Shown piece by piece: positions 34,958 to 44,170 of a DNA stretch of 64,000 bases (positions are counted from its first letter, which is position 1; every line of letters begins with the position of its first letter). The stretch lies in NCBI RefSeq assembly GCF_039544105.1, contig NZ_BAABLA010000022.1, one strand, 5' to 3'. A program made the translations under genes and the position numbers. The stretch comes from Haloechinothrix_A salitolerans. GTDB lineage: Bacteria; Actinomycetota; Actinomycetes; Mycobacteriales; Pseudonocardiaceae. The notes beneath the pieces were generated by a model. That model did no database searches. It saw nothing but the letters and a program-made list of their open reading frames with translations, and was not told where the DNA came from.

Positions 34958-35506
34958 CTATCTGTCCACAACAGAACCGGTTGCGTCGCGCAGAGCTGCG
35001 ATAACTTGCGACCAGTCGAAGGTCGCCAGACCGTCCTCGGCGCGCCTGGTTATGGCGTCTGGATCGAGTAGCACCACGCCGGCGTTTGCAAGCCGGGCGA
35101 TGCTGTCGGCGTAAGCAGGATGCTGGCGGAGTACGGGTTTGACGCACGGAGCTGCGACGATCGGGACTCCGGCACCGAGCATCTCGTTGAGCACGCCCAG
35201 CGCAAGCGTGTCGCTGGTGCCCGATGCCCACTTGTTGATCGAGTTGAACGTCGCCGGGGCCACCAGGACCGCTTCAGCTCGCGGGAGCGATTCCTCCTGC
35301 TGCCGGGGCGGTCGCGGGTGCACCCGTGTAAGGCACCCAGTGGTTGCGGCCAGGGCGTCTAGGTCGATCCACGTCGCAGCAGTCGGTGTGGCGATCACGC
35401 ACACCGCCCAGCCGTCCGCGTACAGGGCTGGAATGAATTCCTCGAGTCGCAACACCGGCGGGGCAGCTGAGGTCACCAGGTACATCCACCGCGGATCGAC
35501 GTTCAC
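34958..35506 (-). CDS. Flavoprotein (CoaC/PPC decarboxylase-like fold)
   Basis: A 182-residue protein of the flavoprotein superfamily. APATFNSINKWASGTSDTLA and VPIVAAPCV match the FMN-binding and Cys-flap segments of HFCD enzymes. Substrate unknown. GTG 35506 overlaps the stop of the XRE/TPR regulator (GTGA), forming a two-gene operon. Confidence 0.82.
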   Translation of the reverse strand: MNVDPRWMYLVTSAAPPVLRLEEFIPALYADGWAVCVIATPTAATWIDLDALAATTGCLTRVHPRPPRQQEESLPRAEAVLVAPATFNSINKWASGTSDTLALGVLNEMLGAGVPIVAAPCVKPVLRQHPAYADSIARLANAGVVLLDPDAITRRAEDGLATFDWSQVIAALRDATGSVVDR

Positions 35507-36726
35507 GCGGCCACTCCGGCGCGCAAGGCGAGACCGCGCAGGGCCGGCACGTCACGTCGGCGCTCGCGGGCGAGCAAGTCCTCGATCAACGAGCGAGCGT
35601 TCGGGTTGGCCCGGACCAGCTCGGGTGCAACCCGCTCAGTTTCCAGCAGATGGATCACCGCCTGCGGGTCTTCGACTAGCTGCGCGTGCGCCCACGCGCT
35701 GTCCAGGTGGAACTGAGCCTGGCGTCCATTCAGGCCGACCGGCAACGCGGTGATGTCCAACTGCTCTGCCGTCGCGAGTGCACCTCGGGGATCATTCAAG
35801 GCGACTGCCACTGACGTGCGATGGATCAGCACGTTCGTTGGGCCGAACGCGGTCCACCCGATGTTGCCGTCGGCGCCGAGCCACCGTGCCAGTTCGTCGG
35901 CGTGATCGAGCCGCTCGCGCGCTGCGGCAAAGTCGTGGCGACGTGCGGCAATGACCGAGCTGATCAGGGTCAACGCGCCTCGCCAGGTTGCACTCTGCGG
36001 ATCCTGGCCTCGAAGACCGGCGGCGGCGGAGACCGCTATCTGCTCGGCGTTCTCGCTATCGCCCGCGCGCAGCAGAGCGCACGCCCGCTGATATGCCGCC
36101 GCGGCGAGACCAAAGGTGTCCTCGGCCGACTCAGCCGCCTCCCGAGCCCGCTCAGCCGCGGCCCAACCCGCCTCACCGTCGCCAGCCTTGGTCGCCAGCT
36201 TGGCCGCCACGATTGCCACACTGCACTGCAGGCCGAGCGCTTCTCGTCGTTTTCGCGCTGGCCCGTCGGCTACCAGGGCGTCAACTGCCGCATTGACTTC
36301 AGGCAATCGCCGGGCAACGTCGCCATAGCGGGCGGCCTGATACTTCCGATGGAGATCTGTAACCCGCGCTGACGCGCTCACGAGGGTTGCCTGCTGGCGC
36401 AGGGGCTCCTCGCTGTGGGTGCCCAGCATGTGTTCGGAGGCGATCACGCCGGCGAGAAGGGCCGCGTCCACCATGACCTCGCGCCGCGTCGCCGAGGAGC
36501 GGCCCGCCGCCATTGTCTGCGGCGGATTGAGCAGGATGTCCAGTTCATCCAGGGACACCTTGAGCAACTTGGCTAGATCCGGACGCCTCCAGGGCTGGGG
36601 CGTCAGCGTTCCGCGTTCCCACCGCCCGGTTGTCGAGAGCTCCACCCCAAGCGCCTGGGCGAGGGTTTCCTGAGTGAACCCGAGAGCCTCGCGCCGTGCT
36701 GCGAGGGCATCTCGTCGTATCGCCAT
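35503..36726 (-). CDS. XRE-family regulator with TPR-like C-domain
   Basis: A 407-residue regulator: HTH at 10-50 (EALGFTQETLAQALGVELST), RREVMVDAALLAGVIA as the internal Arg-Arg/hydrophobic segment at about 81-96, then helical repeats. ATG 36726 follows AGGAG by five bases; an in-frame GTG is six bases earlier. No copy of the tandem-heptamer operator is near it, unlike three of its paralogues. Confidence 0.87.
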   Translation of the reverse strand: MAIRRDALAARREALGFTQETLAQALGVELSTTGRWERGTLTPQPWRRPDLAKLLKVSLDELDILLNPPQTMAAGRSSATRREVMVDAALLAGVIASEHMLGTHSEEPLRQQATLVSASARVTDLHRKYQAARYGDVARRLPEVNAAVDALVADGPARKRREALGLQCSVAIVAAKLATKAGDGEAGWAAAERAREAAESAEDTFGLAAAAYQRACALLRAGDSENAEQIAVSAAAGLRGQDPQSATWRGALTLISSVIAARRHDFAAARERLDHADELARWLGADGNIGWTAFGPTNVLIHRTSVAVALNDPRGALATAEQLDITALPVGLNGRQAQFHLDSAWAHAQLVEDPQAVIHLLETERVAPELVRANPNARSLIEDLLARERRRDVPALRGLALRAGVAA

Positions 36727-36878
36727 GATCACTCCTGATTCGCTAGCTCGCCCACGCTACCCGGCGTTGATCGGACCTGATCAGCGGCCATGTCAACAGC
36801 CAACGGCGGACGTTCAGGTCCAGACGTACGACCCAGGCCGCCCGTGCAATCGTCAGGGCGGGGTGGCCGCTGAAGGGA

Positions 36879-37406
36879 TCAGCGCGCCTCGACCGCGTGC
36901 CCTGCCGCGTGCCCTGCCGCGAGCCTGCGCACATACGCGCGGATTCGGTCGCGATCCTCGGGGAACACGCTCTCCCACGATTCGTTCAGGTCGACCCACT
37001 TCGGCGGCTGTCCCTTCTCCCCGCCGAGTGGCGTGTCGCGGCTGATGACCGCTCCGTACGACAGGCTCAGCGTCGGCGTCCAGTCGGCGCGGAAAGAGCG
37101 GACAGCGACGGCCGCCGGCACTGACAGCAGCTTGCCCAGCAGGCCGGTCTCCTCCAAGAGTTCACGGGCTGCTGCGTCGCGAGGAGTCTCGCCTGGCTCG
37201 ACGGTTCCGCCAGGCGGTACCCAGCCTCGCACCCGGTGCCGCACGAGCAGCACGTGGCGGTGCTCCGGGTCGGTGACCCAGACCTCAGCCGCGAGCGGCT
37301 CCAACGCGGTCGAACGTGCGCGCAGCCACGCCTGAGCGCCGTCGTATTCGGTCTCGGCAAGGCGGGCATCGACGGCCGCAGCGTCGATGGTCGCCTGGTC
37401 AGGCAT
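36879..37406 (-). CDS. Nudix hydrolase
   Basis: A 175-residue enzyme with an intact Nudix box: GGTVEPGETPRDAAARELLE followed by ETG (G-x5-E-x7-REL-x-EE-x-G). It would hydrolyse a nucleoside diphosphate derivative. ATG 37406 lies within the end of the upstream gene (8-bp overlap). Third gene of the XRE/TPR operon that begins at 39056. Confidence 0.88.
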   Translation of the reverse strand: MPDQATIDAAAVDARLAETEYDGAQAWLRARSTALEPLAAEVWVTDPEHRHVLLVRHRVRGWVPPGGTVEPGETPRDAAARELLEETGLLGKLLSVPAAVAVRSFRADWTPTLSLSYGAVISRDTPLGGEKGQPPKWVDLNESWESVFPEDRDRIRAYVRRLAAGHAAGHAVEAR

Positions 37407-37758
37407 CGTGTTCGATGCGCTCGAAGATGTCGATGTCCGTCGCCTTCTGCCAGTCCGGCAAGTCGTTCCAGTCCGCGACGTACGACGGCTTCGGCTCGGG
37501 GAAGTGCTTGAAGATCTGGCCGATCCAGCACAACGCCACAAAGCGGCCTTTCTGGTCTGGGGTCAGTTTGGTGGTGGCGCCGTCGGTGGCCTTGATGAAG
37601 GCGAGGACCTGGTCGTACACGGCGGTCGCGGCGTCGCGTTCCCAGTCCGGGGTCTGGTCCCACGGGGTGATGTAGCCAGGCTTCGGCTCACCGGGGTAGT
37701 GCTTGGTGACTCCGGCTATCCACGCCTCGCGGAACACGCGGCCACGGTCGTTGTGCAT
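37399..37758 (-). CDS. Small protein with internal duplication
   Basis: A 119-residue protein built of two related halves: WIAGVTKHYPGEPKPGYITP with WDQTPDWERDA, and WIGQIFKHFPEPKPSYVADW with NDLPDWQKA. No family recognised. ATG 37758 has GGAGG seven bases upstream; ATG 37776 is an upstream alternative overlapping the regulator's stop. Confidence 0.7.
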   Translation of the reverse strand: MHNDRGRVFREAWIAGVTKHYPGEPKPGYITPWDQTPDWERDAATAVYDQVLAFIKATDGATTKLTPDQKGRFVALCWIGQIFKHFPEPKPSYVADWNDLPDWQKATDIDIFERIEHDA

Positions 37759-37772
37759 TCGTTCGTCCTCCA

Positions 37773-39056
37773 TCACGCGGCGCGGTTGCCGACGAGTTCG
37801 GTGATCTCGGCATCGAGTCGCTGGATTTGTTGGTCGTTGAGCAAGGAAGCGAGGTGCGGTTGAAGGCCCCGCAGCTTCTGTTCGATGACCCCCGAGCGGG
37901 TCTGGCGGGCGGTAGTCAGGACGGTGTCGGCGTAGGTGACGACCTGGTCCGGGTCGCGGCGGTGCACGCCGATCATCGCCAGGTCGGTCAGGACGCCTGC
38001 TTTCCGGCGGGCGGTCAAGGTGCCCTGCAGGGCGTCGACCAGAGCCGCTTCAGCTAGGTCGTGGCGGCCCAGCGTGACGTAGCAGGTACCGCGTTCTTCG
38101 GCCAAGCGGGAGCCATCGAACCGGAGCCAGCCGCCGTTGTGCACCTGGCCCCGTAGGTGCTGGACCTCAGCAGCGGTGTCGAGGGCGTGTTGGCAGGAGT
38201 CAAAGTCGCCGAGGCCGGCGAAGGTCTCGGCCTGCACCACGGCGACCCAGTGTCGGGTCGACAGGCTGGGGTCGCCTCGACGTGCGAGGGTGGCGGCCAC
38301 GTCGAGCATCGGCGCGGCATCCGCGAATCGGCGCTCGTATACGGCGACGAAAGCATGCCTGGTCAACGCGCAGGCCCACAGGTCGGAAGCGACGGCCTCC
38401 TTGCTCGCTGTTGCCGCAAGCGTGTAGCAGTGAGCGGCGTCGGTGTATCGGTTGCCGTCGAAGAAGATTTCCCCCGCCAACTGGAAGAGGTCGGCGGTCA
38501 GCTCGCAGAGCCGTTGTCGGATGGTCGGTGTCTGCGGTCGTCGCAAGGAGTCGCTGAGTACACCGAGTTGGGCTCGGACCAGCGGCAGCACCTGGGCCTT
38601 GGTCGGTGACAGTGCGTACACGCGCCACAGGTGGGAGTTGAGCTGGGCGAACTCGGCTGCTCCCGCCGTGTCCACCGTGCCCGCGTGAGCTGTGGCGGCG
38701 AGCCGGTCGACGTCGCCGAGTACTGTCTCGCCAGCAGGAAGCGCGAGCAACGCGCCGGTCATGCTGAACAAGCGCAGCAGGTCGCGACGGTTCATGTCGT
38801 CGGCCTCCGCAGGGTCGGCTGGTTCAGTGGCAACGGTAGAAGCTTGCCGGTTCGGCGTGAGCAACGCATCCAACTGGTCGAGGCTCACATCGAGGGTCTT
38901 AGCCAAACACGGTCGACGGTACGGCTGCGGGGTCAGGGTGCTGCGTTCCCAGCGTCCGACCGTGGAGAACTCCACGCCCACCGCCGCGCCGAAGCTCTCC
39001 TGGGTGAAACCCATCTGCTCACGCCGCGCGGCGAAGGCATCTCGTCGGTCACCCAT
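37773..39056 (-). CDS. XRE-family regulator with TPR-like C-domain
   Basis: A 427-residue regulator divergent from the lanthipeptide operon, with operator copy 2 between them, 135 bp from its start. HTH at 10-50 (GFTQESFGAAVGVEFSTVGR), MNRRDLLRLFSMTGALLAL as the internal twin-Arg/hydrophobic segment at 88-106, then helical repeats. A likely controller of the lanthipeptide genes; it may sense a ligand through the TPR part. ATG 39056 follows GAGG. Confidence 0.87.
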   Translation of the reverse strand: MGDRRDAFAARREQMGFTQESFGAAVGVEFSTVGRWERSTLTPQPYRRPCLAKTLDVSLDQLDALLTPNRQASTVATEPADPAEADDMNRRDLLRLFSMTGALLALPAGETVLGDVDRLAATAHAGTVDTAGAAEFAQLNSHLWRVYALSPTKAQVLPLVRAQLGVLSDSLRRPQTPTIRQRLCELTADLFQLAGEIFFDGNRYTDAAHCYTLAATASKEAVASDLWACALTRHAFVAVYERRFADAAPMLDVAATLARRGDPSLSTRHWVAVVQAETFAGLGDFDSCQHALDTAAEVQHLRGQVHNGGWLRFDGSRLAEERGTCYVTLGRHDLAEAALVDALQGTLTARRKAGVLTDLAMIGVHRRDPDQVVTYADTVLTTARQTRSGVIEQKLRGLQPHLASLLNDQQIQRLDAEITELVGNRAA

Positions 39057-39190
39057 GAACACCACCTCACCCCGTCGGTCACCTGCCACGATAGCCAGCT
39101 ACGGGTCAAGGCTGATCACCCGCTCGGCGAGCTGTACCCGTTCGGACTACCGCCTCTGAAAAGACGTTTATGCAGGTCAGAGGTGGTGAC

Positions 39191-39230
39191 GCCTCATTGC
39201 CGCCTCATCGACGCCGCGTCGGCGCTCTGG
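39191..39230 (+). promoter_or_regulatory. Tandem-heptamer operator, copy 2
   Basis: GCCTCAT (39191), GCCTCAT (39202), GCCGCGT (39213) at 11-bp spacing and GCTCTGG at 39224. TTGACT at 39251, 20 bp after the element, matches the same arrangement in copy 4. It lies 273 bp before the lanthipeptide precursor. Confidence 0.75.
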
Positions 39231-39447
39231 CTGTCGTTGATCACCAGGGGTTGACTGATATCGCTGCGGTCCGGGCGAGCTTCCGCTTCGGCGCAGCCCG
39301 AGTATCCGGAAGCGTCTTTCACCGGGACGTGCCGCCGAGGGGTGTGTGGTGGTGAGACTGCCCTCCACTTCGATGGAATTCCGCTCGCGGGTGTGCTGGC
39401 GGGAGCGCTCGGTACCTCGGTCGAGTTCCGGGCTGGTCCGCCTGGCG

Positions 39448-39469
39448 GGCGAGTCACGACCGACTCGCC
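39448..39469 (+). other. Leader hairpin before the lanthipeptide gene
   Basis: GGCGAGTC and GACTCGCC form an 8-bp perfect stem with a six-base loop, 34 bp before the precursor start. Could act in leader control; no T-tract. Confidence 0.4.
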
Positions 39470-39503
39470 GGGACTCGGAGCGTAAACCCACGAAGGAGGA
39501 TCT

Positions 39504-39689
39504 GTGACGGTTCAGATGGAGTGGTCGCCGACCACGGTGGCCACGCCCGCCGCGGAGGTCGAGATGGGCTCGGAGTTCGACCTCGACATCACGCTGGTCG
39601 AGGTGGTGGACCCGGCGCATCTGATCAACATGACGGATGACGGCTGCGGGACGACGTGCGAGAAGTCGACCTGCATCAGCGCCGCCTGA
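39504..39689 (+). CDS. FxLD-family lanthipeptide precursor
   Basis: A 61-residue class I lanthipeptide precursor. The leader holds the family box FDLD at 25-28. The C-terminal region MTDDGCGTTCEKSTCISAA (43-61) has three Cys (48, 52, 57) and Thr/Ser at 44, 50, 51, 55, 56, 59 for (methyl)lanthionine rings. Asp46-Gly47 is a natural site for aspartimide/isoaspartate formation, fitting the two methyltransferases downstream. GTG 39504 follows AAGGAGGA. No leader protease or exporter gene is seen in the cluster. Confidence 0.92.
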   Translation: MTVQMEWSPTTVATPAAEVEMGSEFDLDITLVEVVDPAHLINMTDDGCGTTCEKSTCISAA

Positions 39690-39702
39690 TTGTCACGAGC
39701 GA

Positions 39703-39740
39703 CCGGACGCCCGCCTGGGGCTTCTTGGGCGGGCGTCCGG
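39703..39740 (+). terminator. Strong hairpin between precursor and lanB
   Basis: CCGGACGCCCGCC and GGCGGGCGTCCGG form a perfect 13-bp stem, 13 bp behind the precursor stop, followed by TTTCC. It probably works as a partial terminator or 3' stabiliser so that more precursor than enzyme is made. Confidence 0.7.
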
Positions 39741-39770
39741 TTTCCATCCGTCGCTTTGGAAAGGTGTCCC

Positions 39771-42700
39771 GTGTCCACGGCCTTGCCCGACCGCGTCGGC
39801 TTTCGAGCCGCGGGTGGCCTGTTGGTCCGAGCTGTTGCAGAGGGCGAGCTGAAACTTCCGCCACGGCCGGCGCTGACTGCGACCGGGACCGACGCCGTCA
39901 CCGCGTGGGTGGACTGGCTGCGCGAAGTGTGGCAGGTCGAAGCCGTCCGTGACGCCATCGGCCTGGCCAGCCCTGTCCTTGCTGACCGCGTCCACAACCT
40001 GTGTGGCGCTCAGGTTGCCAGCGAGCGCGAATCCCGGCGCGTGGTGCTGTCCGTTCTGCGGTACCTGGCACGGTTGACCGGCCGTCCGACTCCCAACGGC
40101 TTGTTCGCCGGGGTCGCCGCCGCGCGGTTCGACGCGGATCCGTCTCGGCGTTGGGGCGATGATCATCGCGCGGACGCTGCGGCCGACGCCGGGTGGCTGG
40201 CCGAGGTCATCCGGCGGTTGGAGGGTCAGGCCGAGATCCTGGAGCGCTTGGTCCTCGTCGCGAACTCCACGTTGATGGTGCGCGGTGAGCGGCTTGTGGT
40301 TCCGTACCAGCCGACCGTCAACCATCGAGGCGCCGGCGCGGTCGAAGTCGAACTTCGCTACACCGGCCCGGTGCGCGCGGCCGTGCGAGCTGCGCGGACA
40401 CCAGTTCCCTTCGATGACGTGCGCGAGCAGGTTCAGGCCGAGTTCCCGAGCGCCGCCGGGAGCACGGTAACCGGCTTGCTGGCCACGTTGGTCGCTCGTC
40501 GCGTGCTCGTCACCAACCTCCATGCGCCGAGCACGGAGCCCGACGCACTTGGCCACTTGGTGCGCGAGCTGGCCACGGTCGGCGAGGCTGCCACCGAGTG
40601 GTGCATGACGCTGAACGACATCCACGACATGTTGCGGCGACATCGGAATAGCCCAGCGGAAGCGCGGCGCAGGCTACGGACCGACGCCGCCGCGTCCATG
40701 AGCTGCCTGGCTCCGTCACGGCGGAGCCCAGTCACGGTCGACCTGCGGCTGGACCTGGACGTAGTGCTCCCCGGCGCGGTCGCCCGCGAAGCGGAACGTG
40801 CCGCGCTGGTCCTGGCGCGACTGACCTCCCGCGCCAGCAGTACGGCAGCCTGGGCGGACTTCCACCGACGCTTCTACCAGCGGTTCGGCACCGGCGCACA
40901 GGTGCCCCTGCTCGAGGTCATTGCCGACAGCGGGATCGGCTGGCCTGACGGCTACCCCGGCACCAGGGGAGTGGTCACACGACCCCAGCAGACGCCTCGG
41001 GACGAACGGCTGCTGGCGTTGGCCCAGGCCGCCGCGTTGGACGGTCAGCAAGAGGTCGTCCTCGACGAGAGGTTGATCGCCGAGCTGGAGCTGGCGCCGG
41101 TGCAGTCGATGCGGCTGCCCTCGCACCTCGAGTTGTGCGCCCGCGTCGACTCCCCGAGCCTGCAAACCCTGAAGCAGGGCAACTTCCAGCTCGTCGTCAC
41201 CTCAGTCTCGCGATCGGCCGGCGTCGTCAGCGGCCGATTCCTGCACCTGTTCGACGAACACGACCGCCGAATGCTGATCACGCCGCTCGCCCCGCCCGCG
41301 TCTGACGGGGTAATCCAGGCCCAGTTGTCATTCCCGCCTCTGGATCCCGCCACCGCACACGTCGCCCGCAGCGCCCAGGTCCTGCCAACCATCGTCAGCC
41401 TCGCCGAACACCGCGACACCGCCGCGTCAACAGCGGTTCTCACGGCGGCGGACTTGGCGGTCAGTTGCGACAGCGACCGCCTGTATCTGACCGCACCCGC
41501 CCTCGGCGCGAGGGTCGAAGCGTGGGGCTTGCACGCACTCAACCTGCGCAAACACACTCCGCCGCTGGCCCGCCTCCTGGTCGAACTGACCCGCGCCCAC
41601 TGCGCGGAGGTCACCGACTTCGACTGGGGCACGGCGGCCACGTTGCCGTTTCTTCCCCGGCTGCGCTTCGGCCGCATCGTGCTGTCCCCGGCCCGGTGGC
41701 GGTTGGCCGCAGCCGACCTTCCCGACCGGACCTCCAGCTGGGCGACCTGGGAGGGCGCCTTGGCCGAATGGCGCACCCGCCGCCGCCTTCCGCAGGCGGT
41801 GTTCCTGGTCGACGGGGACTGGCGGTTGCCGCTCGATCTCGTCGAGGAAACGCACCGGGTCCTGCTGCGCGAGCACCTCGGTACCCACCCCCACGCGGTG
41901 CTGGAGGAAGGACCCGCTGAGAACGCCGCCGGATGGCTCGATGGCCGTGCTCACGACGTCGTCGTGCCCATGGCCAGCTATCAGCCGCAGGCCACGACGC
42001 GACCACCACGCCCGACGTCCCAGCGGATCGTCCGGCCAGGTGAGCACGGGCTGTCGCCGGGTGGTTCCCCCATGCTGTTCGCCAAGCTCTACGGCGACCC
42101 GCAACGTCACAACAGCGTGCTCGCCGAGCATCTGCCCGCACTGCTGGCGGAGTGGGGCGAGGCCCAACCGCGGTGGTGGTTTCTGCGATTCCGCGAGGGC
42201 AACGAGCACTACCTGCGCTTGCGGATCAGTCTCCGCAGCGCAGAGCCAGTGGTGTTCGGCGAGGCGGCTGGCCGGGTCAGCGCCTGGGCCGACCGGCTCC
42301 GCCGCCTCGGCCTGCTGCGTGACATCGCTTTCGCGACCTCCTACCCGGAGACCGGCCGCTGGGGCTCAGGTGCGGCACTGTCAGCCGTCGAGGCGTTCTT
42401 CACGGCTGACTCCCGCGCCGTGCTCGCCCAGCTCGCCTGGCCCGCGCGAACGCACGACCATGCTCTGGCCGCGGCGAACTTCGCCGCCATCGCCGTCGCC
42501 TTCATGGGAGGGACTGAAGCCGGGATGCGGTGGCTGATCGACCATGTCCCGGCCAAACCTCCTGCCGTCGTGCCCCGGCCGGTGTTCGCCGAGGCACGAT
42601 GCCTCGCCGACCCCTCCGACGATTTCCGTGCCTTGCGCAGCACGCCAGGTGCGGCTTCGGTTGTCGCGACATGGGCCGAGCGCGCCCAGACCGTAGCCGC

Positions 42701-42878
42701 CTACCGAGCGCACCTGTCCGGGGCCGAGGGCGTCGACCCGGACGCCGCCTTGGGCTCGTTGCTGCACACGCACTTCCTGCGGGCCTACGGCATCGAACCC
42801 GACGACAAGGCGGTGTGCCTTTACCTGGCCCGGACCGCGGCCCTGACCTTCGCCGCCCGCACCGGAGGACCGCGATGA
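39771..42878 (+). CDS. Lantibiotic dehydratase (LanB, full length)
   Basis: A 1035-residue class I dehydratase: N-terminal tRNA-Glu-dependent glutamylation domain (e.g. RPTPNGLFAGVAAARFD near 110) and, from about 770, the SpaB_C elimination domain (LFAKLYGDPQRHN, WWFLRFREGNEHYLRLRISL). It dehydrates Ser/Thr of the precursor. GTG 39771 follows AAAGG. Full length with both domains, although a second SpaB_C domain exists downstream in the 44171 gene. Confidence 0.92.
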   Translation: MSTALPDRVGFRAAGGLLVRAVAEGELKLPPRPALTATGTDAVTAWVDWLREVWQVEAVRDAIGLASPVLADRVHNLCGAQVASERESRRVVLSVLRYLARLTGRPTPNGLFAGVAAARFDADPSRRWGDDHRADAAADAGWLAEVIRRLEGQAEILERLVLVANSTLMVRGERLVVPYQPTVNHRGAGAVEVELRYTGPVRAAVRAARTPVPFDDVREQVQAEFPSAAGSTVTGLLATLVARRVLVTNLHAPSTEPDALGHLVRELATVGEAATEWCMTLNDIHDMLRRHRNSPAEARRRLRTDAAASMSCLAPSRRSPVTVDLRLDLDVVLPGAVAREAERAALVLARLTSRASSTAAWADFHRRFYQRFGTGAQVPLLEVIADSGIGWPDGYPGTRGVVTRPQQTPRDERLLALAQAAALDGQQEVVLDERLIAELELAPVQSMRLPSHLELCARVDSPSLQTLKQGNFQLVVTSVSRSAGVVSGRFLHLFDEHDRRMLITPLAPPASDGVIQAQLSFPPLDPATAHVARSAQVLPTIVSLAEHRDTAASTAVLTAADLAVSCDSDRLYLTAPALGARVEAWGLHALNLRKHTPPLARLLVELTRAHCAEVTDFDWGTAATLPFLPRLRFGRIVLSPARWRLAAADLPDRTSSWATWEGALAEWRTRRRLPQAVFLVDGDWRLPLDLVEETHRVLLREHLGTHPHAVLEEGPAENAAGWLDGRAHDVVVPMASYQPQATTRPPRPTSQRIVRPGEHGLSPGGSPMLFAKLYGDPQRHNSVLAEHLPALLAEWGEAQPRWWFLRFREGNEHYLRLRISLRSAEPVVFGEAAGRVSAWADRLRRLGLLRDIAFATSYPETGRWGSGAALSAVEAFFTADSRAVLAQLAWPARTHDHALAAANFAAIAVAFMGGTEAGMRWLIDHVPAKPPAVVPRPVFAEARCLADPSDDFRALRSTPGAASVVATWAERAQTVAAYRAHLSGAEGVDPDAALGSLLHTHFLRAYGIEPDDKAVCLYLARTAALTFAARTGGPR

Positions 42879-44125
42879 ACGCCGACCTCGCCTCGAACAC
42901 CGCGGTCGAGTACGCGACGGGGATCGCCGATCGCCTCGCCCGGCCGGACGCCGCCCACCTGCCCACGGACGAGCCGTGGTGGCACCAATCCCTCGCCCAC
43001 GGCGCTCCCGGCGTGGCACTGCTGCACATCGAGCTAGCAGCCGCCGGGATACGGCCATTCGACCGCGCCCACGACTGGCTGACCGCCGTTACCAGCAAGC
43101 CGATCACCGCCGGAGCGAGCACCGGCTTGTTCTACGGCGCGCCGGCAGTCGCGCGCGCCCTCGCGGGCGCCGCCACAGTCCGTCCCGGCACGTACCAGTC
43201 CGCCCTTACGCCCTTGACCCGGCAGATCGCCGCCGACGCCCACAACCGCGTCGACAAGGCCCACGAGCGCATGGATGCCGTCGGGATGTTGCCGCAGATG
43301 GCCGAGTTCGACACGATTCGGGGCCTCGCTGGTCTCGGTGCCCATCTGCTGCACCACGACCCCGACGGCACCGCCCTGCCGGCCGTTCTAGGCGCCCTCG
43401 TGCGGCTCACCCAACCGGTGATGGTCGAAGGAGAGGCCATGCCGGGGTGGTGGACCCTCACCGGTCCCACCGGCCACGCGGACGACGAGTTCCCCGGAGG
43501 CCACGGCAACTTCGGCGTCGCACACGGCATCGGCGGCCCGCTGGCACTGCTGGCCCAGGCCCTGCGCCGGGGCATCGCCGTGGACGGGCAGCGCCAGGCC
43601 GTCGCGACGATCTGCGCCTGGCTGGACTCCTGGCGCATAAGCACTCCGAGCGGACACCGGTGGCCCTACATGATCACCCGAGACGAGGCACGGTCGACGC
43701 CCATGCACGTGCGGCACAGCGGGGCCAGCCGACGCCCGAGCTGGTGCTACGGAACAGCAGGCATCGCCCGCACCCTGCACCTCGCCGCCCTGGCCCTCGA
43801 CGACGCCGATCGCCGCCAGACCGCAGAAGAAGCCCTGATCAGTGCCGTGACCGACCCGGAACAGGATGCGTTGATCAGCGACGCTTCGCTGTGCCACGGC
43901 TACGCCGGACTCGCCCGGATCACCGCTCACACCGCCATCGACGCACTGGAGCCGGCCGCTTCCCGACTCCGCGCGCTGGCCACCGAGATGCTGCACCGCG
44001 CCTGCGCCCAGGCCGTTCCCGAAAGCCCCGGCTTCCTCGAAGGCGCTGCCGGGGTCGGCGTAGCTGCCCTCGCCGCTGAGATCGAGCCCGCGACAGGCTG
44101 GGACACCAGCATGCTCATCACCTGA
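42875..44125 (+). CDS. Lanthionine synthetase C-like cyclase (LanC)
   Basis: A 416-residue zinc cyclase that joins Cys to dehydrated residues. GHGNFGVAHGIGGPLALL, WCYGTAGIARTL and LCHGYAGLARI provide the usual Cys, Cys-His zinc ligands and active-site His. ATG 42875 overlaps the lanB stop (ATGA) and has GGAGGA. Confidence 0.92.
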   Translation: MNADLASNTAVEYATGIADRLARPDAAHLPTDEPWWHQSLAHGAPGVALLHIELAAAGIRPFDRAHDWLTAVTSKPITAGASTGLFYGAPAVARALAGAATVRPGTYQSALTPLTRQIAADAHNRVDKAHERMDAVGMLPQMAEFDTIRGLAGLGAHLLHHDPDGTALPAVLGALVRLTQPVMVEGEAMPGWWTLTGPTGHADDEFPGGHGNFGVAHGIGGPLALLAQALRRGIAVDGQRQAVATICAWLDSWRISTPSGHRWPYMITRDEARSTPMHVRHSGASRRPSWCYGTAGIARTLHLAALALDDADRRQTAEEALISAVTDPEQDALISDASLCHGYAGLARITAHTAIDALEPAASRLRALATEMLHRACAQAVPESPGFLEGAAGVGVAALAAEIEPATGWDTSMLIT

Positions 44126-44170
44126 TCCGTCCGAACCTGATCCGTCCGACCGAGAGGAGATTCCGCGCTG

